DNA of 57,230 bases from Candidatus Dormiibacterota bacterium (GCA_003153505.1 PLZA01000039.1:71785-129014), one strand, 5' to 3'. Counted from the first letter of the stretch, positions 27,586-36,604 are shown. Notes: a model not told the origin generated them from the sequence alone. Numbers and translations: made by a program.

Positions 27586-28071
27586 TTATAGCCCCCTACT
27601 TTCCTGGCTAGGGTCTCCGACGAGCTCGCGCCATGCCTCTCCTCGCACGATGTACCCCACGTTTGCTGAACTGACTCCGAACACTGATGCCATGGCTCTA
27701 TACGTGACGCCGGAGCGCGCTAAGCGCCGGATAGACGACACGTCATCGACTGTAAGCTTCGCATTGGGATGGCGCTCGCCGCGGATTGAGCGGCGATTGA
27801 GCATCTGCTGCTCCCAGGTCGTCCAACGGCAGTTGCCCGGTTCGTAATGGCTTTCGTTGTTGATCCGATCCAGGGTGAGGTCGTCAGGACATAGGCCCAT
27901 GTCGGCGAGAAAGTCCTCGAAGCGATGCCAGCGACGGCTAACGGTGATGCCGCGCCCGCCATAGCGCACCCAATCGGCGCTCAAGGGATTCCTGCAACGG
28001 CTCAGCATGCCCTTCCAGGCGTGGTACGTACGAGTGCCGCCGCCAGCTGCTTGTCCGTGACGGCGCGACAT
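27586..28071 (-). CDS. Phage-type YGGRGI protein with C-terminal helix-turn-helix
   Basis: 161 residues if ATG 28071 is used (MSRRHGQAAGG); an open frame extends to 28167. The central pattern YHAWKGMLSRCRNP, WVRYGGRGITVSRRW, FEDFLADMG, LTLDRINNESHYEPGNCRW and NRR is a very common phage and prophage family, often listed as hypothetical or endonuclease-associated. The tail has GERHPNAKLTVDDVSSIRRL and GVTYRAMASVFGVSSANVGY, a helix-turn-helix resembling those of homing-endonuclease accessory domains. Its GC content is lower than that of its neighbours, consistent with transfer. Function unproven. Confidence 0.66.
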   Translation of the reverse strand: MSRRHGQAAGGGTRTYHAWKGMLSRCRNPLSADWVRYGGRGITVSRRWHRFEDFLADMGLCPDDLTLDRINNESHYEPGNCRWTTWEQQMLNRRSIRGERHPNAKLTVDDVSSIRRLARSGVTYRAMASVFGVSSANVGYIVRGEAWRELVGDPSQESRGL

Positions 28072-28184
28072 ACACGAATCGAAGCGGGTCGTCGCGCCCT
28101 CACTGCGGACAATCGCGGACCAGGCGGCGACGGTGTCCAGACTCCCGAAGCGGCGGATCGACGGCAATCAATGGTTATCCGAGG

Positions 28185-28210
28185 CCGTTCGAAACTGGCC
28201 ATGTGAGCGG
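28185..28210. repeat. Left copy of the tRNA-Gly 3'-border sequence (att-like)
   Basis: 26 bases, ccgttcgaaactggccatgt followed by gagcgg, equal 38446-38471 except for one base. The right copy straddles the 3' end of tRNA-Gly(CCC), sharing its last bases. The copies are direct repeats 10.26 kb apart. Confidence 0.7.
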
Positions 28211-28269
28211 TTGTTGCATGATCGCTCCGGGCCTTGGTGGGCCTAGGTTAAACGGACTCGGCGTCCCGG

Positions 28270-28357
28270 TTTACACACCCCGATCGCGGTAAACCACACA
28301 CACGACGATCTCGGAGTAATCAGGAAGCCGGGCGGTTGATCTCGACCCCTACACACT
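28270..28357. repeat. Imperfect long repeat, copy 1 (mobile-element end)
   Basis: About 88 bases matching 31063-31149 in the same direction. The most similar block is cacaccccgatcgcggtaaa with cacacacgacgatctc. A second block has gttgatctc and ctacacac. Together the copies bracket 2.8 kb with an XRE gene, a hypothetical gene, a transposase and the tRNA fragment. Confidence 0.65.
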
Positions 28358-28474
28358 GAGTCTAAAAACGTATTCGGACACCCAGTCCCACCATCCAATC
28401 GGTGCCCGAGCAACCCCGCTGCGACCGGCCGATAGGAGTTCCAGTCAGTCGATCCGCATCCAGGGGAAGAGAGC

Positions 28475-28744
28475 CTAGGCAGAGATCGTCTCAGGCAGAA
28501 CGAGCGTTTCTCGGGATGGGATCGGAAAGCCAATACCCAAACCGACGCCCAGGCCGCTGGCAATGTTGCTCAGTTGTCCGACCGTGAGGTTCACGGTCCC
28601 GGCTTCAATGGCCCAAACGTACGAGGCAGATACCACGAGTCGGGGAGCGAGTTCCGCCTGCGACATCTCCAGTTTGAGCCTGGTTTGCTTGATCTCCCAT
28701 CCCACCTGTTCCGCGGCGACGGCTGAACGGGTGGTCCGAGGCAT
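28475..28744 (-). CDS. XRE-family helix-turn-helix regulator
   Basis: 89 residues from ATG 28744. Residues about 14-70 form a Cro/CI-type HTH: GWEIKQTRLKLEMSQAELAP, RLVVSASYVWAIEAGTVNLT and VGQLSNIASGLGVGL. Members of this size control mobile elements or toxin-antitoxin pairs; no toxin gene is visible next to it. No clear ribosome site is seen. It lies inside the region bracketed by the long repeats. Confidence 0.77.
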   Translation of the reverse strand: MPRTTRSAVAAEQVGWEIKQTRLKLEMSQAELAPRLVVSASYVWAIEAGTVNLTVGQLSNIASGLGVGLGIGFPIPSRETLVLPETISA

Positions 28745-29012
28745 TTAGGGATCCCGCCGGCCGTGCCGGTTCCGGATTGAGGCCGCGGGCATCGTCATTT
28801 CGTCGTCTTCAGCAACCCCTTGGGTTGTGTTCCTGTTCCCCTGCGCCAGCGTCACACTCGAGCACCTGCGTGCTGTCGTTATGGTGCTAGGTTGCCATGC
28901 GAATTCAGGTTTGAGTTGTTCCGTTCCAGCCCTCTCGCTTCGTAACGGTGAACATCAGACACCAGGCGTGTATCCGGTGCAAATAGCGAAGAAGGTCTTC
29001 AAGCGCCGCCGG

Positions 29013-29279
29013 CTACAAGCCCTCACGCAGATGATCCAACTGCGCCCCTGCATGCTCATCGAAGTCGCGATGCGTGACATCCACCGATACCCGGTCCTTC
29101 ACCCCAGCCAGCGCTGGCAACAGATGGTTGAGCACCTGTTCGGCGGTGGCGCGGAACTTCCGCCCCCGGGTACTCTGCTTCACCCAGCCGTCTGCGTCTC
29201 TGTAGTAGTACTCAACGCCGTTGCCGACTTGCATGCGCACGAGATAACAGTCGTTGGTCAGTCTCATTGTCCCGATCAT
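29013..29279 (-). CDS. Small hypothetical protein of the accessory region
   Basis: 88 residues if started at ATG 29279 (MIGTMRLTNDCYLVRM); a second ATG lies at 29267. The sequence is soluble and protein-like: VGNGVEYYYRDADGWVKQST, RKFRATAEQVLNHLLPALAG and VSVDVTHRD. I do not recognise the family. The open frame continues upstream to 29513 but there overlaps the opposite transposase remnant with implausible sequence. No ribosome site stands out. Confidence 0.48.
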   Translation of the reverse strand: MIGTMRLTNDCYLVRMQVGNGVEYYYRDADGWVKQSTRGRKFRATAEQVLNHLLPALAGVKDRVSVDVTHRDFDEHAGAQLDHLREGL

Positions 29280-29510
29280 AGGGTAGAGCGGCCGACAATT
29301 CCCATCGTTGAAGCCTTCGTTGAATAATGGCGTCGTAGCTGGCGCGTTACCGAGGTCGGTTCCGAAACGTACAGTGCGATCTGGAACTTCCTGAAGTCGA
29401 CCGCCTTCTCCAGGCGCACCGCTCAGGGGCATTGGGGCGTGACCCGTGAATGCACACGAGCGTTGGTATGCAGGTCTTCCGCGCCTTCGTTTTCGAAGAC
29501 AAAGATCACG

Positions 29511-30542
29511 CAACTGGCCCGGTCATTCCGCCACAAGCACGCCGCCGCGCCGGCCGACCAGGAAGACGCTGAACTCAAACACGGGGGCTACACCGAAGTC
29601 AAGATCGAGCGGGAGCAAGCTGCCGAGGATCGTCGCGGCAAACGATTCCGCCTCGGCAATCACTGGTGGTTCTCCCGCGACCTTGATGCCGGCACCCGTG
29701 CCTACACCCGCGGTGACAAGGTCAAGCGGGTCTGGCACGGCTACTACCTCTTCGAAGCCATCGACCACCTCACCCACGCCCCGCTCTCCAGCACGCTCTT
29801 CAGTGCTAGCCGGCAGGAATCCGACGCCTACGCAGAGGTCTTCGACCGCACGACTGGCCATCTCGGAGACATCAAGCCCCTTGCGGTGGTCGGAGATCGT
29901 GGCTTCTCCCTCCCCAAGGTCTTCGCGTTCAACACAGATCGCGGGGTGGCCAGCGTCTTCCCCTACCGACGCCAAAATGGCAGTGAGCCGAAGAAGCGTG
30001 TGGCCACCAGCCTGTACGACGAGGGCGGCATTCCTCTCTGTCGCTACTGCAAGGGCGACACCCACATGGATTCCTTTGCGGTGGCTCGTGGCAAAGGTCG
30101 GCTCTGGGTGAAGTGCAAGAAGCCCCAGACACCACGCTGCCTGCTCCGCCAGACGCTGAGCTGCAGCGCCAACTACCGCGTCCTGCTCCCTCTCTGGCGT
30201 GATGAGCAGGCCTATACGGCCTTGCGCGTCTCCCATCAGAACTACGAGCACAAGCATCGTGACTTGCGCATTCAGTACCTGCTCGGCCCGGACTGCCTCG
30301 CGCTCCGCCCCAAGCGCGCCGGAATCGGCTGTCAGCAGCTCCGCGCCAACGCGGCGCTGATCATCGAATGGTTGCGCGTCCTGCTCCGCTGGGGAAATCT
30401 CCCGGGCGTGGCCACCGTCACCAAGACCAGCGACAACGGCTATAACGAGCGGATGCGCCAGCTCCGCACTGAGCGCCAGGAAGCGGCCAGCCACCAGCGC
30501 TCGAAGTCCCCGCCGGGCACCATTCAGCTCGCCCCGGGCTAA
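29511..30542 (+). mobile_element. DDE transposase, N-terminally truncated
   Basis: About 343 residues of a transposase type common in Actinomycetota and Chloroflexota: RLGNHWWFSRDLDAGTRAYT, WHGYYLFEAIDHLTHAPL, AVVGDRGFSLPKVFAFNT (catalytic Asp region), GVASVFPYRRQNG, GGIPLCRYCKGDTH, TLSCSANYRVLLPLWRDE and GCQQLRANAALIIEWLRV. The family normally has a further 100 or more N-terminal residues that are absent here; the open frame before LARSFRHKH overlaps an opposite frame and looks non-coding. It ends at TAA 30540-30542. It could be inactive. Confidence 0.75.
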
Positions 30543-30746
30543 CCAATACCCGAGGCTCGACCCGCCCATTGCTCCCATTCCTTTTCAGCGTGCCCAGAGG
30601 GTGGCTCAGAAGCCTCCGAGCCGCCTAGCTGCTCGAAATCGGGCCCGCCAACGGCCCAAAGGCCGACGGTCAGCAGCTCGAAAACCCTTATCTCTCAACG
30701 AAAATCGGCGATCCGGGCGATCTTGCAACTCCCCATGCAGGAAGCC

Positions 30747-30793
30747 TGTGAGCGGGAGACGGGCTTGAACCCGCAACTTCAACCTTGGGAAGG
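30747..30793 (-). repeat. Duplicated 3' half of tRNA-Gly(CCC), att-like site
   Basis: About 47 bases repeat the 3' half of the intact tRNA-Gly gene at 38467-38538, from the anticodon-loop side through the T arm to the last base and three flanking bases. There is one missing G and one C-to-T change. The match ends abruptly after cttgggaaggt. Such half-tRNA copies arise when an integrase-carrying element inserts at a tRNA 3' end. Confidence 0.78.
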
Positions 30794-31062
30794 TGACGGT
30801 CGGTTTTTGTATTCAGTTACGCCCGATAAACCCCTCAGGATGTCTATCCACCCCCATTTTCGAGCGCGAACGCATGGCCTTCGGGAGTCACCATCGGGCA
30901 ATCAAGTGGAGTGGACGGTAGCCATCTGAACCTCGATCGCTCAGCTCCTGCACGCCGACGGTCCGCCGTACTCACCCACCCGCTCACAGAGCGCCGCGTC
31001 AAGTAGTTCTCCCCCGACGTTGTAAGCACTCCACCTTCGTGTCCGCCAAACCGGGGCAGGCC

Positions 31063-31149
31063 CATACACACTCCGATCGCGGTAACCCACACACGACGAT
31101 CTCAGGGGTTTCCGGCCGGCGGTCAGTTGATCTCTATCTCTACACACCC
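31063..31149. repeat. Imperfect long repeat, copy 2 (mobile-element end)
   Basis: Partner of 28270-28357, direct orientation. The best block is atacacactccgatcgcggt followed by aacccacacacgacgatctc. On the minus strand the repeat begins TGTGTAG, as the ends of several IS families do. Confidence 0.65.
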
Positions 31150-31550
31150 ATACCAGTCTCGGCCAGCTTCCGCTCATCTCACACCTCAACAACCTCTGTG
31201 GGCATTACATCTAGCGGCCATTGACCCGCGACGCAGGGACCAGGTCGCTGCCGTGCTCCTGTACCCGCGCGGTCAGGAACTGGTCCCAGGTCTTGGTTCC
31301 GACGGTGTGCCCCGGTGGCGGAAGAAGAGCGCCGTGGCGCACGGCCTTGCTACCGGATATCCGCCCGGGGACCACCCATCGGTGGCGATGGGTGGCCGTC
31401 AGGTAGCTGCGAAACAGGTCCGCCCAACTCGACGCTTGCGGTCCGGCCATGTCCGGTGCCCGGCCGACGGGCTCGCCTAGCCAGCTCTGGCGTTACTTCG
31501 CGCTCGCGGGCGGGGCCAACACGTGATCTTGGCGGCGGTCGTCAACCTTC
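31150..31550. other. Gene-free stretch
   Basis: About 400 bases with only short overlapping frames of Arg/Pro/Trp-rich composition on both strands. I see no recognisable gene, repeat or promoter. It probably consists of decayed mobile-element DNA. Confidence 0.45.
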
Positions 31551-31751
31551 CTAGATCGACATTGGCTTGCGTTTGGCCATAAGAGCTGAGCAGCGCTGGC
31601 AGAGCCGATATCCGCCGGTGCCTGGAGCGTCATACCCACGAAGCTTGACACTCTGGCCGAATTGGCACTTGCTCTCGACGTGATAGTGACCGTGTGCTCG
31701 TTTGCTGAGATGCGCTGCGCCTTTCGAGTGGAAGGAGTCGACGTTGGCCAT
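31551..31751 (-). CDS. Possible small Cys-containing protein
   Basis: 66 residues (starts MANVDSFHSKG). It contains CQFGQSVKLRGYDAP and LCQRCSALMAKRK, three cysteines that could form part of a zinc knuckle, in a basic soluble protein. No ribosome site precedes the ATG, so reality is uncertain. It lies at the edge of the hairpin-rich stretch. Confidence 0.35.
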   Translation of the reverse strand: MANVDSFHSKGAAHLSKRAHGHYHVESKCQFGQSVKLRGYDAPGTGGYRLCQRCSALMAKRKPMSI

Positions 31752-31802
31752 GAGCGTGCAGCGTAGCTCTCAACGCAGGTGAGTCGGTTCAAACACCGCG
31801 AA

Positions 31803-32137
31803 CGGCGGCGTCTCTGGGTCTGGAAGCGATGCCGCCGACCGGAAGGGTGCCGCTGACTCTAGACCAATCGCGTAAGGGCATTTTCGCCAAGCTACGTACT
31901 CAACATGCAGGCGCGGCGGTGCTACTCGAGAGCACCGCGGGGCTCGAAAGACTGCCCGGTCGAGCCCGCCTCACGGGGCGTTCAACTCCGTGAGCGCGAG
32001 GTGAGGTTACTTGTCAACCTGTAGGGCCGGGCAGGAGAGCGGGGGCGCGTTGTTGCCGACGGGACGCGCCCGGTCTGCATCCCTGCTCGGCCGTGGACGA
32101 ATATGTTGCCGGCCGGGTTAAGCCTTGGTAACGGCAA
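31803..32137. other. Hairpin-rich non-coding stretch, candidate structured RNA
   Basis: Within 335 bases without a plausible gene there are six inverted repeats with perfect arms: 31803-31809/31831-31837 (7 bp), 31916-31923/31931-31938 (8 bp, gcggtgct), 31940-31947/31960-31967 (8 bp, gggctcga), 31970-31976/31988-31994 (7 bp, ctcacgg), 32043-32050/32064-32071 (8 bp, gggcgcgt) and 32106-32111/32132-32137 (6 bp). Loops are 7-21 bases. Three of them stand almost end to end between 31916 and 31994. Such density suggests a folded RNA on one strand, though GC-rich DNA gives some stems by chance. It matches no RNA class I can name. Confidence 0.3.
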
Positions 32138-32230
32138 GCCTTCACGATGAGCAGCGGATGCGCTGGTCGCGCATCACCCCCGACTTGTTCACAGACTCGA
32201 AAGAGAAGGGTCAAGTCTCCGGTAGTGGTG

Positions 32231-32254
32231 TGAATTCGGTGGAGTTCTCACAAC
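32231..32254. repeat. IS256-like terminus beside its transposase remnant
   Basis: tgaattcggtggagttctca plus caac, 24 bases, matching 18986-19009 with two differences. It lies next to the transposase stop at 32248, as the terminal repeat of an IS256-type element would. Confidence 0.6.
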
Positions 32255-32758
32255 ATCGGTGAGTTAGGCGACCAGTCCCTCGGTGAGCGGGTTGGTGAGC
32301 AAGGCTGGACCGTCGGGTGGAGCACGCGAGCCATCGACTGCTGACTGAAGTGGCGACATCCGTCCTGCCACTCGTCGTGCTGATCCTGAAGCACCGCTGT
32401 GAACAGGCGAAGCAGCGAATCAGTGTTGGGGAAGATACCCACCACCTTGGTGCGCCGGTCGAGCTCGGCGTTGACTCGCTCGATGGCGTTGGTCGAGGAG
32501 ATCGAGCGCCAGTGGTCGACTGGAAAGTCCAGGTAGGCGAGCACATCGGCTCAGCCGCAAGCAGCATGGCTGCCACCGTCGGGAAGCGTGGCTCGAGCAC
32601 ATTGAGGGCGTGGTTCACGGCGTCACGGGCGGTCTCGCGAGTCGGCTGCAGGAAGACCGACTTGACCACCGCGAGCACCGCCGGCGCGCGCGGCTTGGGC
32701 ACCGCGCTCGCCACGTTGCGGAGGAAGTGCACCTTGCAGCGCTGCGGGCACTCGCGCG
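32248..32758 (-). pseudogene. IS256/Mutator transposase, C-terminal remnant with frameshift
   Basis: On the minus strand the right-hand part reads CPQRCKVHFLRNVASAVPK and KSVFLQPTRETARDAVNHAL. Near 32545 the frame changes and continues as VLAYLDFPVDHWRSISSTNA, IERVNAELDRRTKVVGIFPN and LLRLFTAVLQDQHDEWQ, the conserved end of IS256 transposases with the catalytic-Glu region absent or altered. The N-terminal two-thirds is missing. It is inactive. Confidence 0.8.
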
Positions 32759-32858
32759 CCCGGGACCCGGATTCCGGGGGTGATCACGGTGGGGACGCGA
32801 CGCGGCTCCTTCGGCAAGGACTACGCGGTCGTACACGGCCGGGAGCGAGCCGTCGTGG

Positions 32859-32979
32859 TCGAACTCGATGGCTCGCCTACTCACGCCAGATCGTCACGAC
32901 CCCGGATGCGGACAGCGTTGCCGCCGAGATCCAGCGCCACCTCAAGCGCATGTCGAACGCCATCCCCCCTCCCGACTGA
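32859..32979 (+). pseudogene. 3' end of an unidentified gene
   Basis: A plus-strand frame ends with YSRQIVTTPDADSVAAEIQR and HLKRMSNAIPPPD, which looks like the end of a real protein. The part upstream in the same frame is Arg/Gly-rich and not protein-like, so only a fragment of about 40 residues seems left. I do not recognise it. Confidence 0.3.
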
Positions 32980-33043
32980 CGGATCGAACTGGGGACGGAG
33001 CGGGCCCCGCGCATCGCAGGGCCCGCTCGGCGCCTCTACTCGC

Positions 33044-35317
33044 TCACCCGAGCTCAGACGCCTGAACCATCAACGCGTTCGCCTGGTTGGTCCAGGACTG
33101 CACCGCGCCCGATGGGATGACCTCGCCGCCGAATTCAAGATCGTTCAGCGCCTCGCTGATCCGCGCGGCCAGGGCGTCCCGCTTGCTCCCCAGCCGGACG
33201 AGTGCGCGCTCAATGGCCCGGTATGTCTCATCGCCGGGCGACGTGCTTTCCAGCGCCTTCGTCGATGCCTGCAAGGTCGCCAGGCCGAACACCCCCACGT
33301 CCGCATTGAGCTGCTTGTACGCGCTCTCGAGCGCGAGCAGTTGCGAGTATCGCTCGCCATTTCGGTCGACGGTGGGGAGGAGCGCACGGCTCACGTCCTC
33401 GACCAGCACCCGCCCGTCGCTGATGTAGTCGTCATGCAGACCGAGCAGCGCCATCATGGTGGGCCGAACGTCGGTCTCATCGGCCCACGTCGTCGAGTCA
33501 ACGCCGCGCGCTGTCACACCCCGCCCGACGACCGCCACCCAGTTGGTGTTGATCTCGGGAGCCACATCACCGTGATTCCAGGCGTATTGCGGATTGATCA
33601 CCACGCACGGGTCGCTCGTGCCTGTCTCTGAACCGGTGGGTCCCGAGCACGTTGACGGACCCGTGCCGACGTAGAAATCCGGGTTGGCAAAGTCGGTGAA
33701 GGTGGGCAGCCGGTTGGGGTCGCCCGTTTTCATGTGCAGGATGGTCTCCTCCACCTGGTCCGCCATGGAGTTGGTGAGCGGAACGGTCGCGCCGTGGTCG
33801 TTGTTCGCCCACGGATCCGGCGCTAGCAATGCCCCCATATCACGCTCTAGTCGACGCGCAACCGCGGCGCCGGCCGGCGGATTGCCGTTGATGTAAACGT
33901 TCGGCGCGCTGTCGGCATGCACTGAGAAGGCCGTGGATTCCTTGGGGAATTGCTCCTTGAGCAGGCCAGTAAGATTGACGTCCACCTCGCCGATCTTGCC
34001 CTTCGCGTACGTGCACGGGATCGTGACTCCGTCGCACCCAGCTGGTACTGGATGTTGCGTGCCGGCGAAGTGGTCGCCCTCGTCCGAGCTGACGATGAAG
34101 AGCGTGTTGGCGGTCGTGATGCCGTCGTGCTGGAGGCGCGTGAAGAAGGTTCCGAATGCTGCGTCATCCGCCTTGAGCTGCGCGACATACGCGGCCTGGC
34201 CCGGCCCGGCGGCCGAGCCCGTCGTATGATCATCGTGGGCATCCTCGATATATCCGTAGGTGATCGGAATGCCGTGCTCCTGCATATCAGCCACGTACCC
34301 AAGCGTCTGCGCGGCGCTGACGTCGAACCCGGGGAAACCGTAGTAGGTCTTGCCGATGTCCGAGCTTGCGTAGAAGCTCGTGAGCGGCTGACCGTTGAGA
34401 TCGTTGACCTTGACGCCCTGACCAGGGACCGGCGTGCCGCCGATCACCCTCCCGACATTGACGTTGCCGTAGAGCGCTTCGTACCCCTTGTATCCGCCGG
34501 GCTCGCTGGGCAACTTGTCAGGAGCGGCGAGCGAGGGATTCTGAGCACACGCCGAGGATGCGGTCTTCGCGCAGTGCACGATGATGCCCTGGTAGTTCGC
34601 ATCCGAGAGATCCGCGTACCCATACTTGCTCTCCTCGGCCAGAACCTCCTTCCACTGCGGACTGTTCGCCCCGTATATCGCCTTGATATCCGGGTCCGAG
34701 TTCTCGACCTCCATGTTGGCGGTCGCGATCGCGCCGACGTCGCACCCCGCCCGGGTGAACGGCACCCAGGGCGCCGGCGCTATCGTCCCATTCGGGTCGA
34801 CCATCGTTGGCGAAGTGTCAGTGGTGGTCGCCGCAACCGGGTCGGTCCAGTAGGCGAACGAACTGGCAAGACCGCTCGTCCCATTGCTGTTGAACACACC
34901 GTAGCTATTCGAAACCGGCTGCCCATGCTTGTCCCCGTAGACACCCGTGAGCGTGGTGAGGATGTCATCTGCGGTATGTGCGATGAGTGGCGTGTGCTCA
35001 TCCGAGAGGAGCACGCCGTTGTGCTCCATGAAATTGAGCAGGTTGGGCATCTGCGCGAGGTCTGACGGCACATTGGGGTTGTCCTGCGTGAAATGCAGGT
35101 TGTCGAAGACGAGGCTGATCACGTGCTTGATCGACCCTGTCGGCGAGTTGAGCGCGCAGCCGGTCGCCGGTGTCGTGGTCGCGGCGACGGCCGCCGTGCC
35201 ACCGATCGGCAACAGCGTCGACGCTGGAACGGCGGCGAGCACGGCGATCGCCCCGACGAATGCTGAGCGCCGCTTCCGGCGCATTCCAGTTGCCTCATGC
35301 ACGGCGGGTGTGTTCAT
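33044..35317 (-). CDS. Secreted alkaline-phosphatase-superfamily phosphoesterase
   Basis: 757 residues from ATG 35317. A signal peptide (basic MRRKRR, then AFVGAIAVLAAVPASTLLP and an AVAA cleavage region) sends it outside. The catalytic domain begins with IKHVISLVFDNLHFTQDNPN and LLSDEHTPLIAHTADDILT, and later shows TYGYIEDAHDDHT, LFIVSSDEGDHFAGT and NNDHGATVPL. The paired Asp/His sites (DEGDH, NDHG) are the metal ligands expected of this superfamily. The last 150 residues are a helical domain (KQLNADVGVFGLATLQASTK). It probably releases phosphate from an extracellular ester. It is followed on the same strand by no other gene and is preceded by a secreted propeller gene. Confidence 0.85.
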   Translation of the reverse strand: MNTPAVHEATGMRRKRRSAFVGAIAVLAAVPASTLLPIGGTAAVAATTTPATGCALNSPTGSIKHVISLVFDNLHFTQDNPNVPSDLAQMPNLLNFMEHNGVLLSDEHTPLIAHTADDILTTLTGVYGDKHGQPVSNSYGVFNSNGTSGLASSFAYWTDPVAATTTDTSPTMVDPNGTIAPAPWVPFTRAGCDVGAIATANMEVENSDPDIKAIYGANSPQWKEVLAEESKYGYADLSDANYQGIIVHCAKTASSACAQNPSLAAPDKLPSEPGGYKGYEALYGNVNVGRVIGGTPVPGQGVKVNDLNGQPLTSFYASSDIGKTYYGFPGFDVSAAQTLGYVADMQEHGIPITYGYIEDAHDDHTTGSAAGPGQAAYVAQLKADDAAFGTFFTRLQHDGITTANTLFIVSSDEGDHFAGTQHPVPAGCDGVTIPCTYAKGKIGEVDVNLTGLLKEQFPKESTAFSVHADSAPNVYINGNPPAGAAVARRLERDMGALLAPDPWANNDHGATVPLTNSMADQVEETILHMKTGDPNRLPTFTDFANPDFYVGTGPSTCSGPTGSETGTSDPCVVINPQYAWNHGDVAPEINTNWVAVVGRGVTARGVDSTTWADETDVRPTMMALLGLHDDYISDGRVLVEDVSRALLPTVDRNGERYSQLLALESAYKQLNADVGVFGLATLQASTKALESTSPGDETYRAIERALVRLGSKRDALAARISEALNDLEFGGEVIPSGAVQSWTNQANALMVQASELG

Positions 35318-35527
35318 TGTCGACCTCTCCCTGTGACATTGAAATAGAACTCGTACCCCACCAAGATCCTAGAAGGTGGCCGATTAACGATTGGCGACCG
35401 GCCGGTTGTGAACCGGTAATTCATCAGCGACGCACGTGTGCGCGGCATGCGCGCAGATGCACTCCACGCCCGCCCCACGCGCGACGTGGAGACCGGAGAC
35501 AGCGACGCTTTGCGGTGCCGCGCCGAG

Positions 35528-36604
35528 TCAGGGGACGAACAGCAGACCCTTGGCCTGGATCGTGGTCACAGCGGGCGTGACATGACCGGTGCGAAGATCG
35601 AGTTGACCCAGGTAGTTCGGACGGTCGATCGGCTTGTTGGCGTCGCCCGGAGTGACCGCGACGTACGCCGTGCCGGTGTCGAACGCGCCCCAGACGGCGA
35701 AGATCTCGTTGTCCACACTGTCAGTCACCAGCAAGGTGCCCTTCGAATCGGTCACCCACGCGGTGTCATCCACCGACTGGGAGAGATCCAGCACCGAAAG
35801 ATGCGGCGTCGGGCCGTCGGCGCCATCAACGTAGATCTGTTCCTCATCGCCTTGGCTGTCGAGCACGAAATCGCCGCCGAATCGAGGACTCACCGCGGGG
35901 ACGATCTCGTTGGAGTCCGGATCAGTGAGCGCGAGTGCGACGTGCTTTCCATACGACGGGCTGCTGGTGTTGGCGACCGTCGCGGTGCTGTTGTCGAAGA
36001 AGACGGGCTGGAGCACGGCGACCGATCCATCGAGCTCCGCTCGGTATACGGCAGGCCCGTTGGCGGTCGTCGGCGCTGACGCGCTGATCAGGATCACGCC
36101 GTGGTAGACGGAAACAGCATCGGTGCCTCCTCCATGAGGCAGCGGATTCAGATTGAACTGATAGTGCTGGACCTGGTCGGCGACCGGTGCCTCGGGCGAG
36201 ATCACGAAGAGGCTTGAGTTACCGTCCTCATTGACCGTGACGAGGAGCTGATGGGTGGCGGCATCGGCGGTCACGCCGTCGGCATGGCCTTTGACCTTCC
36301 AGGTTGCGACGCGATGACCCGAAGCGTTGTAGCCGACGACGTCGCTGGCGGTCGCGCCCGTCGGGCTCGGCTGGCCGCTCGGCCCGATGCCGTTCTGCCA
36401 GACCACGTAGACGGTCCCATCCAGCCAGGTGATGTCGTCCGGCCCCGTCATGGTCGCGCTGCCGTTGGCGAAGACCCGGACCGACAGGTGCGCGTGCCCT
36501 GCAGTGGTCGCGGCGGCGGCCGGCGCCCCATTGAGGGCGGCCGGAACGCCTATAGCGGCAGTCGCGCCCGCGATGATCCAGCGTCGATGCAACTTCTCTG
36601 TCAT
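35528..36604 (-). CDS. Secreted beta-propeller protein
   Basis: 358 residues from ATG 36604 (MTEKLHRRW), with aggacggga upstream; the frame is open to 36691 but that part is unlikely. The signal region HRRWIIAGATAAIGVPAAL and the following AAAATT fit export, with an RR pair. The mature part has propeller strands: GPDDITWLDGTVYVVWQNG, HRVATWKVKGHADGVTADAA, HQLLVTVNEDGNSSLFV and GTLLVTDSVDNEIFAVWG. The ligand is unknown. The gene precedes the secreted phosphatase gene on the same strand with a 210-base gap, so joint expression is possible. Confidence 0.8.
   Translation of the reverse strand: MTEKLHRRWIIAGATAAIGVPAALNGAPAAAATTAGHAHLSVRVFANGSATMTGPDDITWLDGTVYVVWQNGIGPSGQPSPTGATASDVVGYNASGHRVATWKVKGHADGVTADAATHQLLVTVNEDGNSSLFVISPEAPVADQVQHYQFNLNPLPHGGGTDAVSVYHGVILISASAPTTANGPAVYRAELDGSVAVLQPVFFDNSTATVANTSSPSYGKHVALALTDPDSNEIVPAVSPRFGGDFVLDSQGDEEQIYVDGADGPTPHLSVLDLSQSVDDTAWVTDSKGTLLVTDSVDNEIFAVWGAFDTGTAYVAVTPGDANKPIDRPNYLGQLDLRTGHVTPAVTTIQAKGLLFVP

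Noticed and set aside
30723..30929. Open frame crossing the half-tRNA copy
   Set aside because: The same peptide pattern (NPQLQPWEG) arises at the intact tRNA gene at 38.5 kb, so it is translated tRNA sequence, not a gene.
31211..31450. 79-codon minus-strand frame
   Set aside because: Composition and lack of a ribosome site or any known motif give no support for a gene.
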